64,000 bases of DNA from NCBI GenBank assembly GCA_014138725.1, contig JACJID010000010.1, positions 124,001 through 188,000 on the forward strand, read 5' to 3'. Below the pieces are notes generated by a model. The model ran no database searches and was not told where the DNA came from. It was given only the letters and a program-made list of their open reading frames with translations. Positions 8,841-17,408 of this stretch are shown piece by piece. Position 1 is the first letter of the stretch. Each line of letters starts with the position of its first letter. Origin of the DNA: Kutzneria viridogrisea. Lineage in GTDB: Bacteria > Actinomycetota > Actinomycetes > Mycobacteriales > Pseudonocardiaceae. The translations under genes were made by a program, and so were the position numbers.

Positions 8841-8933
8841 CCTGGCGTAATTTTGCGACTTTGTGTTCAGTTATTGCATCCAGATTCGGCGGGCGCCTAG
8901 GTTTCACGGCACCCTGCAGCCGAACTGGAGACA

Positions 8934-11186
8934 ATGATGTCCGCACATCCCACTCCCCTGCGCGCGGCCGCACTCGGCATCGGCGCGGCGGCATTGGCCG
9001 GACTCGCGTTCACCGCGATTCCGCAGACAATTCCCACAGCATCGGCCGCGATCGCCGGCGGGCGCGGCGCCACTGTTCCCTTCACCGAGTACGAGGCCGA
9101 ATCGGCGGCCACCAACGGTTCCGTGATCGGCATGGACCGCACCGCGGGAACGCTGGCCAGTGAGGCCTCCGGGCGCAAAGCGGTCACCCTGTCCGGAAAC
9201 GGCAAATACGTCGAGTTCACGCTGACCGCTCCCGCGAACGCGGTGACCGTGCACTACTCGGTTCCCGACGCGGCGGGCGGGGCGAACTACACCAGCCCGC
9301 TCGCGGTCTACGTCAACGGGGCCAAGAACCAGGACCTGACGCTGACCAACAAGTACAGCTGGTACTACGGCAGCTACCCGTTCACCAACGACCCGGGTCA
9401 GGGCAAACAGCACCACCTGTACGACGACGTACGCGCGATGTTCGGCAGCACGCTCGCCCAGGGCACCAGGGTGCGGCTGCAACTGGACGCCTCCTCGGTG
9501 CCGGTCACCGTGGACACCGCCGACTTCGAGTCGGTGGCCGCGCCGATCGGCCAGCCCGCGGGCTCGCTGTCGGTGACCTCCTACGGCGCGGACCCCAGTG
9601 GGGCCGCCGACTCGGGGCAGGCCATCACCAACGCCGTCAACTCGGCCTCGGCACAGGGCAAGGTGCTCTACATCCCGCCGGGCACCTACACGGTCAACCA
9701 GCACATCATCGTCAACAACGTGACGGTGCAGGGCGCGGGCCAGTGGTACTCGGTGCTGCACGGGCTCGGGGTCGGCGTGTACGGCAACTACGCGCCCAAC
9801 CCCAGCGGCAACGTCAAGCTCAGCGACTTCGCGATCATGGGCGAGACGGTGGAGCGCAACGACGGGGACCAGGTCAACGCGATCGGCGGCGCGCTGGGCG
9901 GCGGCTCGGTGGTGGCCGACATCTGGATGCAGCACACCAAGTGCGGGCTGTGGCTGGACGGCCCGTTCGACGGGCTGACCGTCAGGGACAACCGGATCCT
10001 GGACATGACCGCGGACGGGCTCAACCTGCACAACGGGATCAGCCACGTCACGGTGACCAACAACTTCCTGCGCAACCTCGGCGACGACGGGCTGGCCATG
10101 TGGTCGGAGCAGAACGCCGACCACGACAACACCTTCTCCTTCAACACCGTGGAACTACCCATCCTCGCCAACAACATCGCCCTCTACGGCGGCCGGGACA
10201 ACAGCGTCACCGACAACCTGCTCAGCGACACGCAGACCCAGGGCGGCGGGCTGCACGTGGCCAACCGCTTCAACGCCGTGCTGCTGGCGGGCACGACCAC
10301 CCTGGCGCGCAACACCCTGGTCCGGACCGGGGTGCTGGACCCCAACTGGCAGTTCGGGGTCGGCGCGCTGTGGTTCGACGCGCAGAACGGCGCGCTCAAC
10401 GGGACCGTGAACGTCTCGGACACGGACCTGATCGACAGCTCCTACGAGGCGATCCAGACCGTGGAGGGCTCCACGGTCAGCAACCTCAACTTCACCAACG
10501 TGCGCATCGACGGCACCGGCACGTTCGCACTGCAGTTGCAGACCGGCGGCTCGGCCACGTTCGCCGGGGTCACCGCGGCGCACGTCGGGGCGTCCAACCC
10601 GATCTACAGCTGCCTGGGCAGCGCGTTCACGATCAACCAGGGTGCGGGCAACTCCGGTTGGTACACCAGCACTCCCTACTGCGGACCGTGGCCCGCGCCG
10701 AACTACACCTACCCCGGCGATGGCGGCACGACCACGACTCCCCCGACCACCACCACGACTGAGCCCAACGCGAACCTGGCCGCGGGCAAGCCCGTCTCGG
10801 CCAGTGGTTCCACCCAGGTCTACGGCCCGGGTAACGCCGTCGACTCAGACGCCGCCAGCTACTGGGAGAGCGCCAACAACGCCTTCCCGCAGTGGATCCA
10901 GGTCGACCTCGGCTCGACGCGGACCGTGGGCCGCATGGTGCTGAGGCTGCCGCCCTCCTCGGCCTGGGGCGCGCGCACGCAGACCCTGTCGGTGTCCGGC
11001 TCCACCGACGGCTCCTCGTTCAGCACCGTGCTCGGCTCGGCCGGGTACCGGTTCGACCCGGCCACCGGCAACTCGGTGACCATCCCGGTGCCCGCGACGA
11101 GCCAGCGCTACCTGCGGCTGACCTTCACCGGCAACACCGGCTGGCCCGCGGGCCAACTCTCCGACTGGCAGGTCTACCAGTCCTGA
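8934..11186 (+). CDS. Secreted parallel beta-helix glycoside hydrolase with two carbohydrate-binding domains (GH87-like)
   Basis: A 750-residue exported enzyme. The signal peptide ends near residue 40 (TIPTASA-AI). A CBM6/35-type module (YEAESAATNGS ... YVEFTLTAPANAVTVHYSVPD) covers about 45-205. It is followed by a right-handed beta-helix domain (about 215-590: SVTSYGADPSGAADSGQAI, then many N/D-rich coils such as TVTNNFLRNLGDDGLAMWSE). A Thr/Pro linker near 600-615 leads to an F5/8-type discoidin (CBM32) domain. This layout is that of actinobacterial alpha-1,3-glucanases (mycodextranases, GH87), so a role in degrading fungal or dextran-like glucan is likely. The ATG at 8937 has better spacing to GGAG than 8934. 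Confidence 0.75.
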   Translation: MMSAHPTPLRAAALGIGAAALAGLAFTAIPQTIPTASAAIAGGRGATVPFTEYEAESAATNGSVIGMDRTAGTLASEASGRKAVTLSGNGKYVEFTLTAPANAVTVHYSVPDAAGGANYTSPLAVYVNGAKNQDLTLTNKYSWYYGSYPFTNDPGQGKQHHLYDDVRAMFGSTLAQGTRVRLQLDASSVPVTVDTADFESVAAPIGQPAGSLSVTSYGADPSGAADSGQAITNAVNSASAQGKVLYIPPGTYTVNQHIIVNNVTVQGAGQWYSVLHGLGVGVYGNYAPNPSGNVKLSDFAIMGETVERNDGDQVNAIGGALGGGSVVADIWMQHTKCGLWLDGPFDGLTVRDNRILDMTADGLNLHNGISHVTVTNNFLRNLGDDGLAMWSEQNADHDNTFSFNTVELPILANNIALYGGRDNSVTDNLLSDTQTQGGGLHVANRFNAVLLAGTTTLARNTLVRTGVLDPNWQFGVGALWFDAQNGALNGTVNVSDTDLIDSSYEAIQTVEGSTVSNLNFTNVRIDGTGTFALQLQTGGSATFAGVTAAHVGASNPIYSCLGSAFTINQGAGNSGWYTSTPYCGPWPAPNYTYPGDGGTTTTPPTTTTTEPNANLAAGKPVSASGSTQVYGPGNAVDSDAASYWESANNAFPQWIQVDLGSTRTVGRMVLRLPPSSAWGARTQTLSVSGSTDGSSFSTVLGSAGYRFDPATGNSVTIPVPATSQRYLRLTFTGNTGWPAGQLSDWQVYQS

Positions 11187-11218
11187 CCTGGCGGTGCACA
11201 CCGCGTAAGCCCTCGCCG

Positions 11219-11263
11219 TGAAGGTGCCCTTTGGGACGTTCAACGTCTCGAAGGGCACCTTCA
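11219..11263. terminator. Bidirectional terminator palindrome between convergent genes
   Basis: TGAAGGTGCCCTT and its complement GAAGGGCACCTTCA form a long stem with an inner GGACGTT/AACGTC pairing and a one-base tip. It lies between the convergent glycosidase and sedolisin genes. It belongs to the same family as 1157-1200 and 49189-49241. Confidence 0.7.
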
Positions 11264-11272
11264 TGACGTGGA

Positions 11273-13453
11273 TCAGAAGCCGTAGATCTGGAACTTGAAG
11301 CTGGCCGAACCGCTGGTGCCGTTGGCCTCCTTGGCGGTCACGGTGACCGTCGTGGTGCCCGCGGCCGTCGGCGTACCGGAGATCAGACCAGAAGAACTGA
11401 TCGTGACACCGGCGGGCAGACCCGTCGCGGAGAAGGTCAGCGCACCACCGTCACTGGCAGTGGCCTTCACCTGGATGTTCTGGAACAGCTTGTACCCCTT
11501 GAAACCCCACTGGTCACCAGGACTGGTCACCGTGACGGTACCGGTGGGCGGCGGGGTGTCGCCGACCGTCCACTTGAAACTGGTGTTGCCGGACGCCTTG
11601 GTGTCGTCGGTGACGGTCACCGTGACGTTCGAGGTGCCCGCGGTGCTGGCGGTGCCGGTGATCAGGCCGCTGGCCGAGTCGATGGACAGCCCGGCGGGCA
11701 GGCCGCTGGCGCTGTAGGTCAGCTTGGCGCTGGACGAGGAGTCGGTGGCCTTGATCTGGAGGTTCACCGAGCCGCCGACCTTGGTGGTCTGGTCACCGGG
11801 GTTGGTGACGCTCACGGTGTTGCCGGTGGGCGTGCCGTTGAGCACGGTGAACAGCCCGCTGCCGTTGTACGAGCCCCAGCCGGTGACCTGGTCGTAGCCG
11901 GCCTTCGCGCTGAAGTCGGTGTTGCTGCCGGAGGTGATGTCGTGGAACGCCTTGCCGTAGTCGGCACCGGCACCGATCTGGTAGAAGGCCTGGTTGCCGT
12001 TGCCGAGCTTCTTACCGGCCTTCTGGTTGTACAGCGCGGCCCAGCCGGCCCACATCGGCGCGGCGCAACTCGTGCCGCCGTACTGCTTCCAGCTGCCCTG
12101 GGTGTAGATCGCGTAGCCGGTCTGCGGGTCCGCGTCCAGTGCCACGTCGGGCTCGGTGCGCTTGCCGTTGACCCCGGTCTGCCAGCTCGGCGCGTCGAAC
12201 ACGGTGGAGGTACCGCCGCCGGAACCGCTCCAGCCCCGCTCGGAGCCGTAGGTGTTGTTGCTGCCCACGGTGAGCGTGGTGCCGCCGACACCGGTCACCG
12301 AGGGAGAGGTCCCCGGCCAGCCGGCCGAGACCACGCTGGACCCGGAGTTGCTGCGGGTGCAGCCGCGCGAGCCGTCGTCGCCGGTGGCGGCGAAGAAGCT
12401 CTGGCCCTGCGCCTCACCCTGCTTGTAGGCGTTGTTCACGTTGGTCATCTGCGAGGTGGCCATGTCCTTCTCGCACAGGCCCCAGGAGATCGACGTGATG
12501 GACGCCTTGTTGTCCTTCACGATCTGGTTGACCATGTTCAGCTCGCCGGGATCGCTGTTCTCGGCCTCGTACACCAGCGTGGACGCCTTGGGCGCCATCG
12601 CCTGCACCAGCTCGATGTCCAGGGTCACCTCGTCCTGGCCGGCGCCCGGGTTCGAGTCGTAGTTCTGGCCGTTGACCGGAACCGTGACCGGGGCCGAGGA
12701 GCCCAGGTTGTAGTTCTTGTCGTAGTAGGCGATGTCGGACTGCTTGTAGCCGTCGAACTCGTAGAGCACGACGGTCTGCCCGCTGCCGTCCCCGCCGATC
12801 GGGTTGGTGTTGTAGATCGAGCGCAGGGCGTCGGGCGCCAGGCCCGAGGCGTTCGGGTTGGCGCTGGGCGCGGCGACCTCGCTGTGCTTGCGCACCGCGT
12901 GGTTGTCCAAACCGGACACACCCTGCACCAGCTCGGCCACGCCGCTGGGCAGCAGCGGTGCCGAGTCGTTGGCGAAGAACTGGCGGTTGGCCGCCGGGTC
13001 CTGGTAGACGCCGAGCCTGGTGCCGAACGCGGCGCTGACCTGCTCGGCGCTGCCGGTGGCGTTGACGACCTGGTTGTTGGTGCCGGTGACGTGCAGGCCC
13101 TTGCCCGTCAGGAAGGAGCTGACGCGGTCCAGCTCGGCCTTGGTGGGGCCGAAGCGGTCGGCGAACTGCTGCGGGGTCAGGTAGTGCCCGTACATGGCGG
13201 ATCTCGGGTTGCTGACCTGGGCCAGGAACCCGTCCAGCTCGGCGGTGTTGTGCAGCTTCAGGCCGACCGCGACCGACAGCTGCCGGTCGGCGGGCAGGTC
13301 ACCGGCGCGGTGGCTGGTGGCCACGGCCGGGTTGACGTTGCCCGGCACGGCGACCTGGGCCTGCGCGGCCTGGGCGACGCCGCCCAGTGCCACCGCGGCG
13401 ACGATCGGCAGGGGCGCGATCGCCAACGCGATCGCACGGACTTCTCTTCTCAC
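11273..13453 (-). CDS. Secreted sedolisin (S53, pro-kumamolisin type) with two C-terminal Ig-like domains
   Basis: A 726-residue exported acid protease. The signal peptide covers about 1-31 (GVAQAAQA). The Pro-kumamolisin activation domain spans about 50-190 (LHNTAELDGFLAQVSNPRSAMYGHYLTPQQFADRF shows its hallmark). The catalytic residues are Glu275 and Asp279 (DEVTLDIELVQAMAPKAS), oxyanion Asp359 or 360 (ATGDDGS) and Ser462 (GGTSCAAPMWAG), all present. Two putative-Ig (He_PIG-like) repeats follow from about 545 (PAGLSIDSASGLITGT and PAGVTISSSGLISGTP). These may bind the cell wall or substrate. It is convergent with the glycosidase and faces a long upstream non-coding region. Confidence 0.9.
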   Translation of the reverse strand: MRREVRAIALAIAPLPIVAAVALGGVAQAAQAQVAVPGNVNPAVATSHRAGDLPADRQLSVAVGLKLHNTAELDGFLAQVSNPRSAMYGHYLTPQQFADRFGPTKAELDRVSSFLTGKGLHVTGTNNQVVNATGSAEQVSAAFGTRLGVYQDPAANRQFFANDSAPLLPSGVAELVQGVSGLDNHAVRKHSEVAAPSANPNASGLAPDALRSIYNTNPIGGDGSGQTVVLYEFDGYKQSDIAYYDKNYNLGSSAPVTVPVNGQNYDSNPGAGQDEVTLDIELVQAMAPKASTLVYEAENSDPGELNMVNQIVKDNKASITSISWGLCEKDMATSQMTNVNNAYKQGEAQGQSFFAATGDDGSRGCTRSNSGSSVVSAGWPGTSPSVTGVGGTTLTVGSNNTYGSERGWSGSGGGTSTVFDAPSWQTGVNGKRTEPDVALDADPQTGYAIYTQGSWKQYGGTSCAAPMWAGWAALYNQKAGKKLGNGNQAFYQIGAGADYGKAFHDITSGSNTDFSAKAGYDQVTGWGSYNGSGLFTVLNGTPTGNTVSVTNPGDQTTKVGGSVNLQIKATDSSSSAKLTYSASGLPAGLSIDSASGLITGTASTAGTSNVTVTVTDDTKASGNTSFKWTVGDTPPPTGTVTVTSPGDQWGFKGYKLFQNIQVKATASDGGALTFSATGLPAGVTISSSGLISGTPTAAGTTTVTVTAKEANGTSGSASFKFQIYGF

Positions 13454-14352
13454 AGGATCCTCCTGGGCAGGGCTGAGGAAACTCGGGACTCGCGGGAGTC
13501 GACGGCTGGCGCGGGCGGCCGGGTACCCCCGAACGCCACGCCCGGACCGGCCGCCGTAGGGGAAACACGGCAGCGGAGTCCGGTCAACTCCCGAAGCGGT
13601 TCAAGCACAGACCATTTCAGACAGGTCACCGACCCGTTCCACGACGAGCACAAATCCCTCTTGAACTGCACCGATCACACCAGGTGGCGAAATTGGCCGC
13701 AGGTGGACCGGAAACGGTTCAGCAGAGTTCGAGCAGGTCACCCGCTGGGAATCGGACATCCCGCGAGTCGGCGTTTCCCCGTGGCGACGCACGATGTTCA
13801 CCGTGGTCACGGCCAGGTCAGGCTGGCAGCGGACAACACGGCCAAGTCCGAAAAAAGGGACAGAACCGACGTGCGACAACCAGTGAGGCGAACGACGTGC
13901 GGGCATTGTGGAGCTGTCCTTCCTTGCCGGGCGAAGGGGCAGGGACCTCGTCGAAGGACTGTTCTTAAGTGTTATGACGCATATTCAGTTGATCCTCACG
14001 AAGTAAATGCCAAGCCGCAACCGAACGTCAAGGGGCAAAGGAAGGGCTATTGTTCGCACTGCGTCAACGGTGAATGCGCGGAGCCCCGTCCTGACCCTGG
14101 GTTACCCCGCTCGGCGCACTCGGACCACGGCGGACTGGTCACCAGCCGCCGTCCGGCTTCCCCGCAGACACCGCGAGTGCGTGCGGTGCGTCCGTTCGGG
14201 GAGAGGGCGGAGCAGGTGCCCCCGATAGTGCGCAGCAGACCACACCAACGCCGGACGCGCGTAGAAGGTGATCACTCCTAGCATTGCCGCGGTGACAGAG
14301 CGCACTCTGCCACATTCCTGGTGTCCGGTCAGGCGGACGGGCGGGAGTTCCA
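13454..14352. other. 899-bp intergenic region with a lower-GC patch and no convincing gene
   Basis: Nothing here has the third-position GC bias of the neighbours. A stretch from about 13930 to 14060 is clearly less GC-rich. A plus-strand frame from a GTG at 13871 reads through to 14281 and contains CGHCGAVLPC and YCSHC, which look like Cys-pair zinc-ribbon fragments, but its codon use is unlike real genes here and it has no ribosome site. It may hold promoters for the sedolisin (left) and the GCS2-type ligase (right), or a decayed foreign gene. Confidence 0.5.
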
Positions 14353-15543
14353 GTGCAGACCAGCAAGATCGGAGAGAAATTAGCTTCGCCAGTGGGACCG
14401 ACGGTGGTCCCCGCACCGCGCGCGGTGCCCAGCAGAACGGGGGTGGCCCAAGCACTGACAGTGGGCGTCGAGGAGGAGTTCCTGCTCGTCGACTACCGGA
14501 CCCGGCGGGTCGCGGCACGGGCACCACTGGTGCTGAGCGCGAACGCGGGCAAACTGCCGGGATTGCACCCGGAGATCACCCAATTTCAGGTGGAAACGAC
14601 AACAACGGTGTGCCACACCATGGAGGAGGTGTCCCGGCAGCTGTCCACCAGCCGGGCGAAACTGGCCAGTGCCGTGCGCCAGCACGGGCTGCGACTGGCC
14701 GCGGTCGGAGCCCCGGTGCTGGGCAGGGCGGTGCCACCACCGCTGACCGACAACCCCCGCTACCACCAGATGGCCGCGGAGTACGGCGCGGTCACCGACG
14801 GGCTGTCGATCTGCGGTTGCCACGTGCACGTGGGCATCCCGGACCAGGAGGCGGGCATCAAGGCCAGCAACCACCTGCGTCCCTGGCTGCCGATCCTGTT
14901 GGCGCTCAGCGCGAACTCGCCGTTCTGGGAGGGCCGGGACACCGGCTACGCGAGCTGGCGCTACCTGGTGTGGGCGCGCTGGCCCAGTGCGGGACCGCCA
15001 CCGGTCTTCGAGTCGCCCGACCAGTACGAGCACGCCGTGCGCGCACTGCTACAGGCGGGCGCGGCGATGGACCGGGGCATGGCCTACTGGGACGTGCGGC
15101 TGTCGCACCGGCACCCGACGATCGAGCTGCGGGTGTGCGACGTGGCGGCTACCTCCGAGGAGGCGGTGCTGATCGCGGCGCTGGCACGGGCGATGGTGGC
15201 CACGGCGCTGGCCGATGACCGGCCTCCTCTGCCGATGCCGCAGCACGTGCTGCGGGCGGCGACCTGGCGGGCGGCCCGCGACGGGCTGGACGGCTACTGC
15301 GTCAACCCCGTCACCGGGCACACCCTGCCCGCACCGGTGCTGCTCAAGCAGTTGATCGGACGAGTGCGGCCGGCGCTGGAGGAGGCCGGGGACCTCGACC
15401 TCGTCCTGGACTCGGCCGCGGAGCTGGTGGCCAAGGGCTGCGGGGCACACCGGCAGCGCAAGGCATACGCCCGCACAGGCAAGCTCACCGACGTGGTCGA
15501 CCTGCTGACCGCGCAGACCGCCGGCGCCGCGGACCTGGTCTAG
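14353..15543 (+). CDS. Putative glutamate-cysteine ligase 2 (GCS2/YbdK-type carboxylate-amine ligase)
   Basis: A 396-residue ATP-grasp-like ligase of the GCS2 family, whose members join a carboxylate to an amine using ATP. Seen: VGVEEEFLLVD (about residues 37-47, the signature with the metal-binding Glu residues), QVETTTTVC, GCHVHVGIPD (HVHVG signature) and TIELRVCDV. The length is typical. Start GTG 14353 follows GGGCGGGAG. The true substrate in actinomycetes is often unknown: weak gamma-glutamylcysteine synthesis has been seen for family members, but these bacteria mainly use mycothiol. No linked biosynthetic genes are present. Confidence 0.8.
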   Translation: MQTSKIGEKLASPVGPTVVPAPRAVPSRTGVAQALTVGVEEEFLLVDYRTRRVAARAPLVLSANAGKLPGLHPEITQFQVETTTTVCHTMEEVSRQLSTSRAKLASAVRQHGLRLAAVGAPVLGRAVPPPLTDNPRYHQMAAEYGAVTDGLSICGCHVHVGIPDQEAGIKASNHLRPWLPILLALSANSPFWEGRDTGYASWRYLVWARWPSAGPPPVFESPDQYEHAVRALLQAGAAMDRGMAYWDVRLSHRHPTIELRVCDVAATSEEAVLIAALARAMVATALADDRPPLPMPQHVLRAATWRAARDGLDGYCVNPVTGHTLPAPVLLKQLIGRVRPALEEAGDLDLVLDSAAELVAKGCGAHRQRKAYARTGKLTDVVDLLTAQTAGAADLV

Positions 15544-15562
15544 GCGTCAGCGCAACCGGGGC

Positions 15563-16078
15563 TCACTCCCCCACCTGTCCGTCGGCCAACTCGCGCAGGA
15601 CGTCGAGGTGGCCGACGTGGCGGGCGGTCTCCTGGCACACGTGGGCCAGGACCCAGCGCACCGTCCGGTGCTGCCCGTGCACCTCGCGCCGGGCCAGGTC
15701 CTCGGGGGCCATGCCGGACAGGGCATCGCGGGACAGGACCCACTCCCGCTGGTACGCCGCGACAACGGAGTCCGGCGTGTCCTGTTCGGACAGTCGGAAG
15801 TCGATGTCGCGGTCCGGGCTGTCCCAGGCGTTGGGCAGCTGGACCCCGCCGCCGACCAGCGAGATCCACCAGCGCTCGACCGAGGTCAGGTGCTTGATCA
15901 CGCCCAGCGCGCTGAACAGCGGGGAACTGGGCAGCGGGGTGGCGGCGGCCTGCTCCCGGCTGAGCCCGGCCAGCTTGTTCACCGCGGTGGCGCGCAGGAA
16001 GTCCAGGAACTCCCACTGCAACCGCAGTTCGTCCCGCGCGACCTGCTCCGGCCAGCTCCTCGAAACTGTGTTCGACAT
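15563..16078 (-). CDS. DinB/DUF664-family protein
   Basis: A 171-residue four-helix-bundle protein of the DinB superfamily (DUF664 branch). The metal-ligand pattern is visible: ALGVIKHLTSVERWW (His near 63), then WVLAHVCQETARHVGHLDVLRELADG, with two or three His residues near 143-156. Relatives include metal-dependent thiol transferases that use mycothiol or bacillithiol, so a mycothiol-dependent transferase is plausible but unproven. It is convergent with the GCS2-type ligase gene, with 19 bases between stops. The transposon scar begins 34 bases upstream of its start codon and may have displaced its native promoter. Confidence 0.75.
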   Translation of the reverse strand: MSNTVSRSWPEQVARDELRLQWEFLDFLRATAVNKLAGLSREQAAATPLPSSPLFSALGVIKHLTSVERWWISLVGGGVQLPNAWDSPDRDIDFRLSEQDTPDSVVAAYQREWVLSRDALSGMAPEDLARREVHGQHRTVRWVLAHVCQETARHVGHLDVLRELADGQVGE

Positions 16079-16111
16079 GGCCCGGATGCTAGTTCACCGT
16101 GAGTGTCGCGG

Positions 16112-16244
16112 TCAGGCTGCGGCGTCGGCCCAGGCCAGACGGATCGCCTGGATTTGTTCGGGGGTGGGGTCGTCGGTCAGGTCGGCACGGAATTGGGCGG
16201 CGATGAGTACGCGGCGGAGCTTGGTGAGCATGTCCTGGTAGCTA
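16112..16244 (-). pseudogene. C-terminal remnant of an IS701-like transposase, cut off by the IS630 insertion
   Basis: Reading the minus strand from the TA at 16243-16244 gives SYQDMLTKLRRVLIAAQF, then RADLTDDPTPEQIQAIRLAW and a stop at 16112-16114. This is the expected tail of the transposase whose main part lies at 17406-18268, on the other side of the IS630 element. It is 44 codons including the stop, with no start codon of its own. Confidence 0.8.
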
Positions 16245-17405
16245 AGCAGGTTGCCAGAAGTTGTGTCTGTAACTCGCGTGAGTTGACCTTGCCGTGAACG
16301 TGAAGAGCCTCGTCGGGTTGGATTCGGTTACCACACCAGACTCCACCACGACGAGGCCTCCACCAGTATGCGCCCCGCGCATGTCTACGCCGACTTGACC
16401 CCTGCCCAGCACCTCGAACTGGTCACCGCGCTGCACGGACCCTGGCGAGTCGCCACCCGCATCGTCATCGTCTTGCTGTCCGCGTCCGGGATGAGCGCGC
16501 CCGAGATCGCGGAACTTCTGCACTACGAGCCGGTCACGGTGCGCCGCTGGATCACCCGACACACCCGCGACGGCATCAACGGGCTACCCGACCGACCCCG
16601 CAGCGGACGCCCCCGCCTGGGCAGCCCCACGCTCGGACACCGCATCCACACCCTGCTGCACACCCCGAAAGCCTGGACCACCGCACGACTGTGGCGCGCC
16701 GCCCGACGCCCCGAAATGAGCCTGCGCACCTTCTACCGGCGACTGCGTGAACACGCCAGCTGGCGGCGTCCCCGGCTGATCGCCAAAGGCGACCCCGACC
16801 ACGACACGACCTGCGCCACGATCCAGGCCCGCCTCGCCGCACTCCCCACCGGCTCCGTGGTTCTGGCCGAGGACGAAACCCACCTCGACCTGCTGCCGCG
16901 GGTCCGATCGTGCTGGATGCCCACCGGCCTGCGTCACCGGATCCTGACTCCCGGCAGCAACATCCGCCGCACCATCCACGGCGCGATCGACCTCACCACC
17001 GGCGCCTGGCACCACCACGTCTCCGTCAAGAACGTCTCCGTGGTGTTCTGCTACTTCCTGCAACAGGTACTCGACGCCTACCCCGACGCCCCTGTTGTCG
17101 CGGTGATCTGTGACAACGGCGGCACCCATCACAGCGGGATCACTCGCCGCTGGCTGGCCGAACACCCGCGCCTGTTACTGATCGAGGGCGCGAAATACAG
17201 CCCGCAGGACAACCCCGTCGAACGCGTCTGGGCCGGCCTCAAGCACCACATCGCCAACACCGCGCCAGCCACGATGGCCGGCCGCGTCCGACAGGCACAC
17301 GCCTACTTCCGCGACCGGAGCACCGAACAGAACCTGATCACCGCCGCGCCCTGGACCAGCCCCTGGCTACCCGAAGGTTTCGGACAAGACTTTTGGCCAC
17401 GTGCT
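16245..17405 (+). mobile_element. IS630-family insertion sequence, 1161 bp, with TA target duplication
   Basis: The element is bounded by TA at 16243-16244 and 17406-17407, the duplication expected for IS630/Tc1 elements. The ends form imperfect inverted repeats: left AGCAGGTTGCCAGAAGTTGT, right (complement) AGCACGTGGCCAAAAGTCTT, with about 22 of the first 29 bases identical. Inside is one full-length transposase. A hairpin (GCCTCGTCG at 16307-16315 with CGACGAGGC at 16349-16357) precedes the start codon and may block translation from outside transcripts. It interrupts an IS701-like relic. Confidence 0.9.
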
Positions 17406-17408
17406 TAG
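16368..17408 (+). CDS. IS630-family transposase
   Basis: A 346-residue DDE transposase. The N-terminal helix-turn-helix region (SAPEIAELLHYEPVTVRRWI and GLPDRPRSGRPRLGS) binds the element ends. The catalytic residues lie in AEDETHLDLLPRVR (first Asp/Glu pair), ICDNGGTHHS (second Asp) and NPVERVWAGLKHH (Glu). No frameshift or internal stop is seen, so it looks active. The last codon before the stop ends exactly at the element edge, and the stop TAG is formed by the duplicated target TA plus the next flanking G. The element therefore borrows its stop codon from the target. Confidence 0.92.
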   Translation: MRPAHVYADLTPAQHLELVTALHGPWRVATRIVIVLLSASGMSAPEIAELLHYEPVTVRRWITRHTRDGINGLPDRPRSGRPRLGSPTLGHRIHTLLHTPKAWTTARLWRAARRPEMSLRTFYRRLREHASWRRPRLIAKGDPDHDTTCATIQARLAALPTGSVVLAEDETHLDLLPRVRSCWMPTGLRHRILTPGSNIRRTIHGAIDLTTGAWHHHVSVKNVSVVFCYFLQQVLDAYPDAPVVAVICDNGGTHHSGITRRWLAEHPRLLLIEGAKYSPQDNPVERVWAGLKHHIANTAPATMAGRVRQAHAYFRDRSTEQNLITAAPWTSPWLPEGFGQDFWPRA

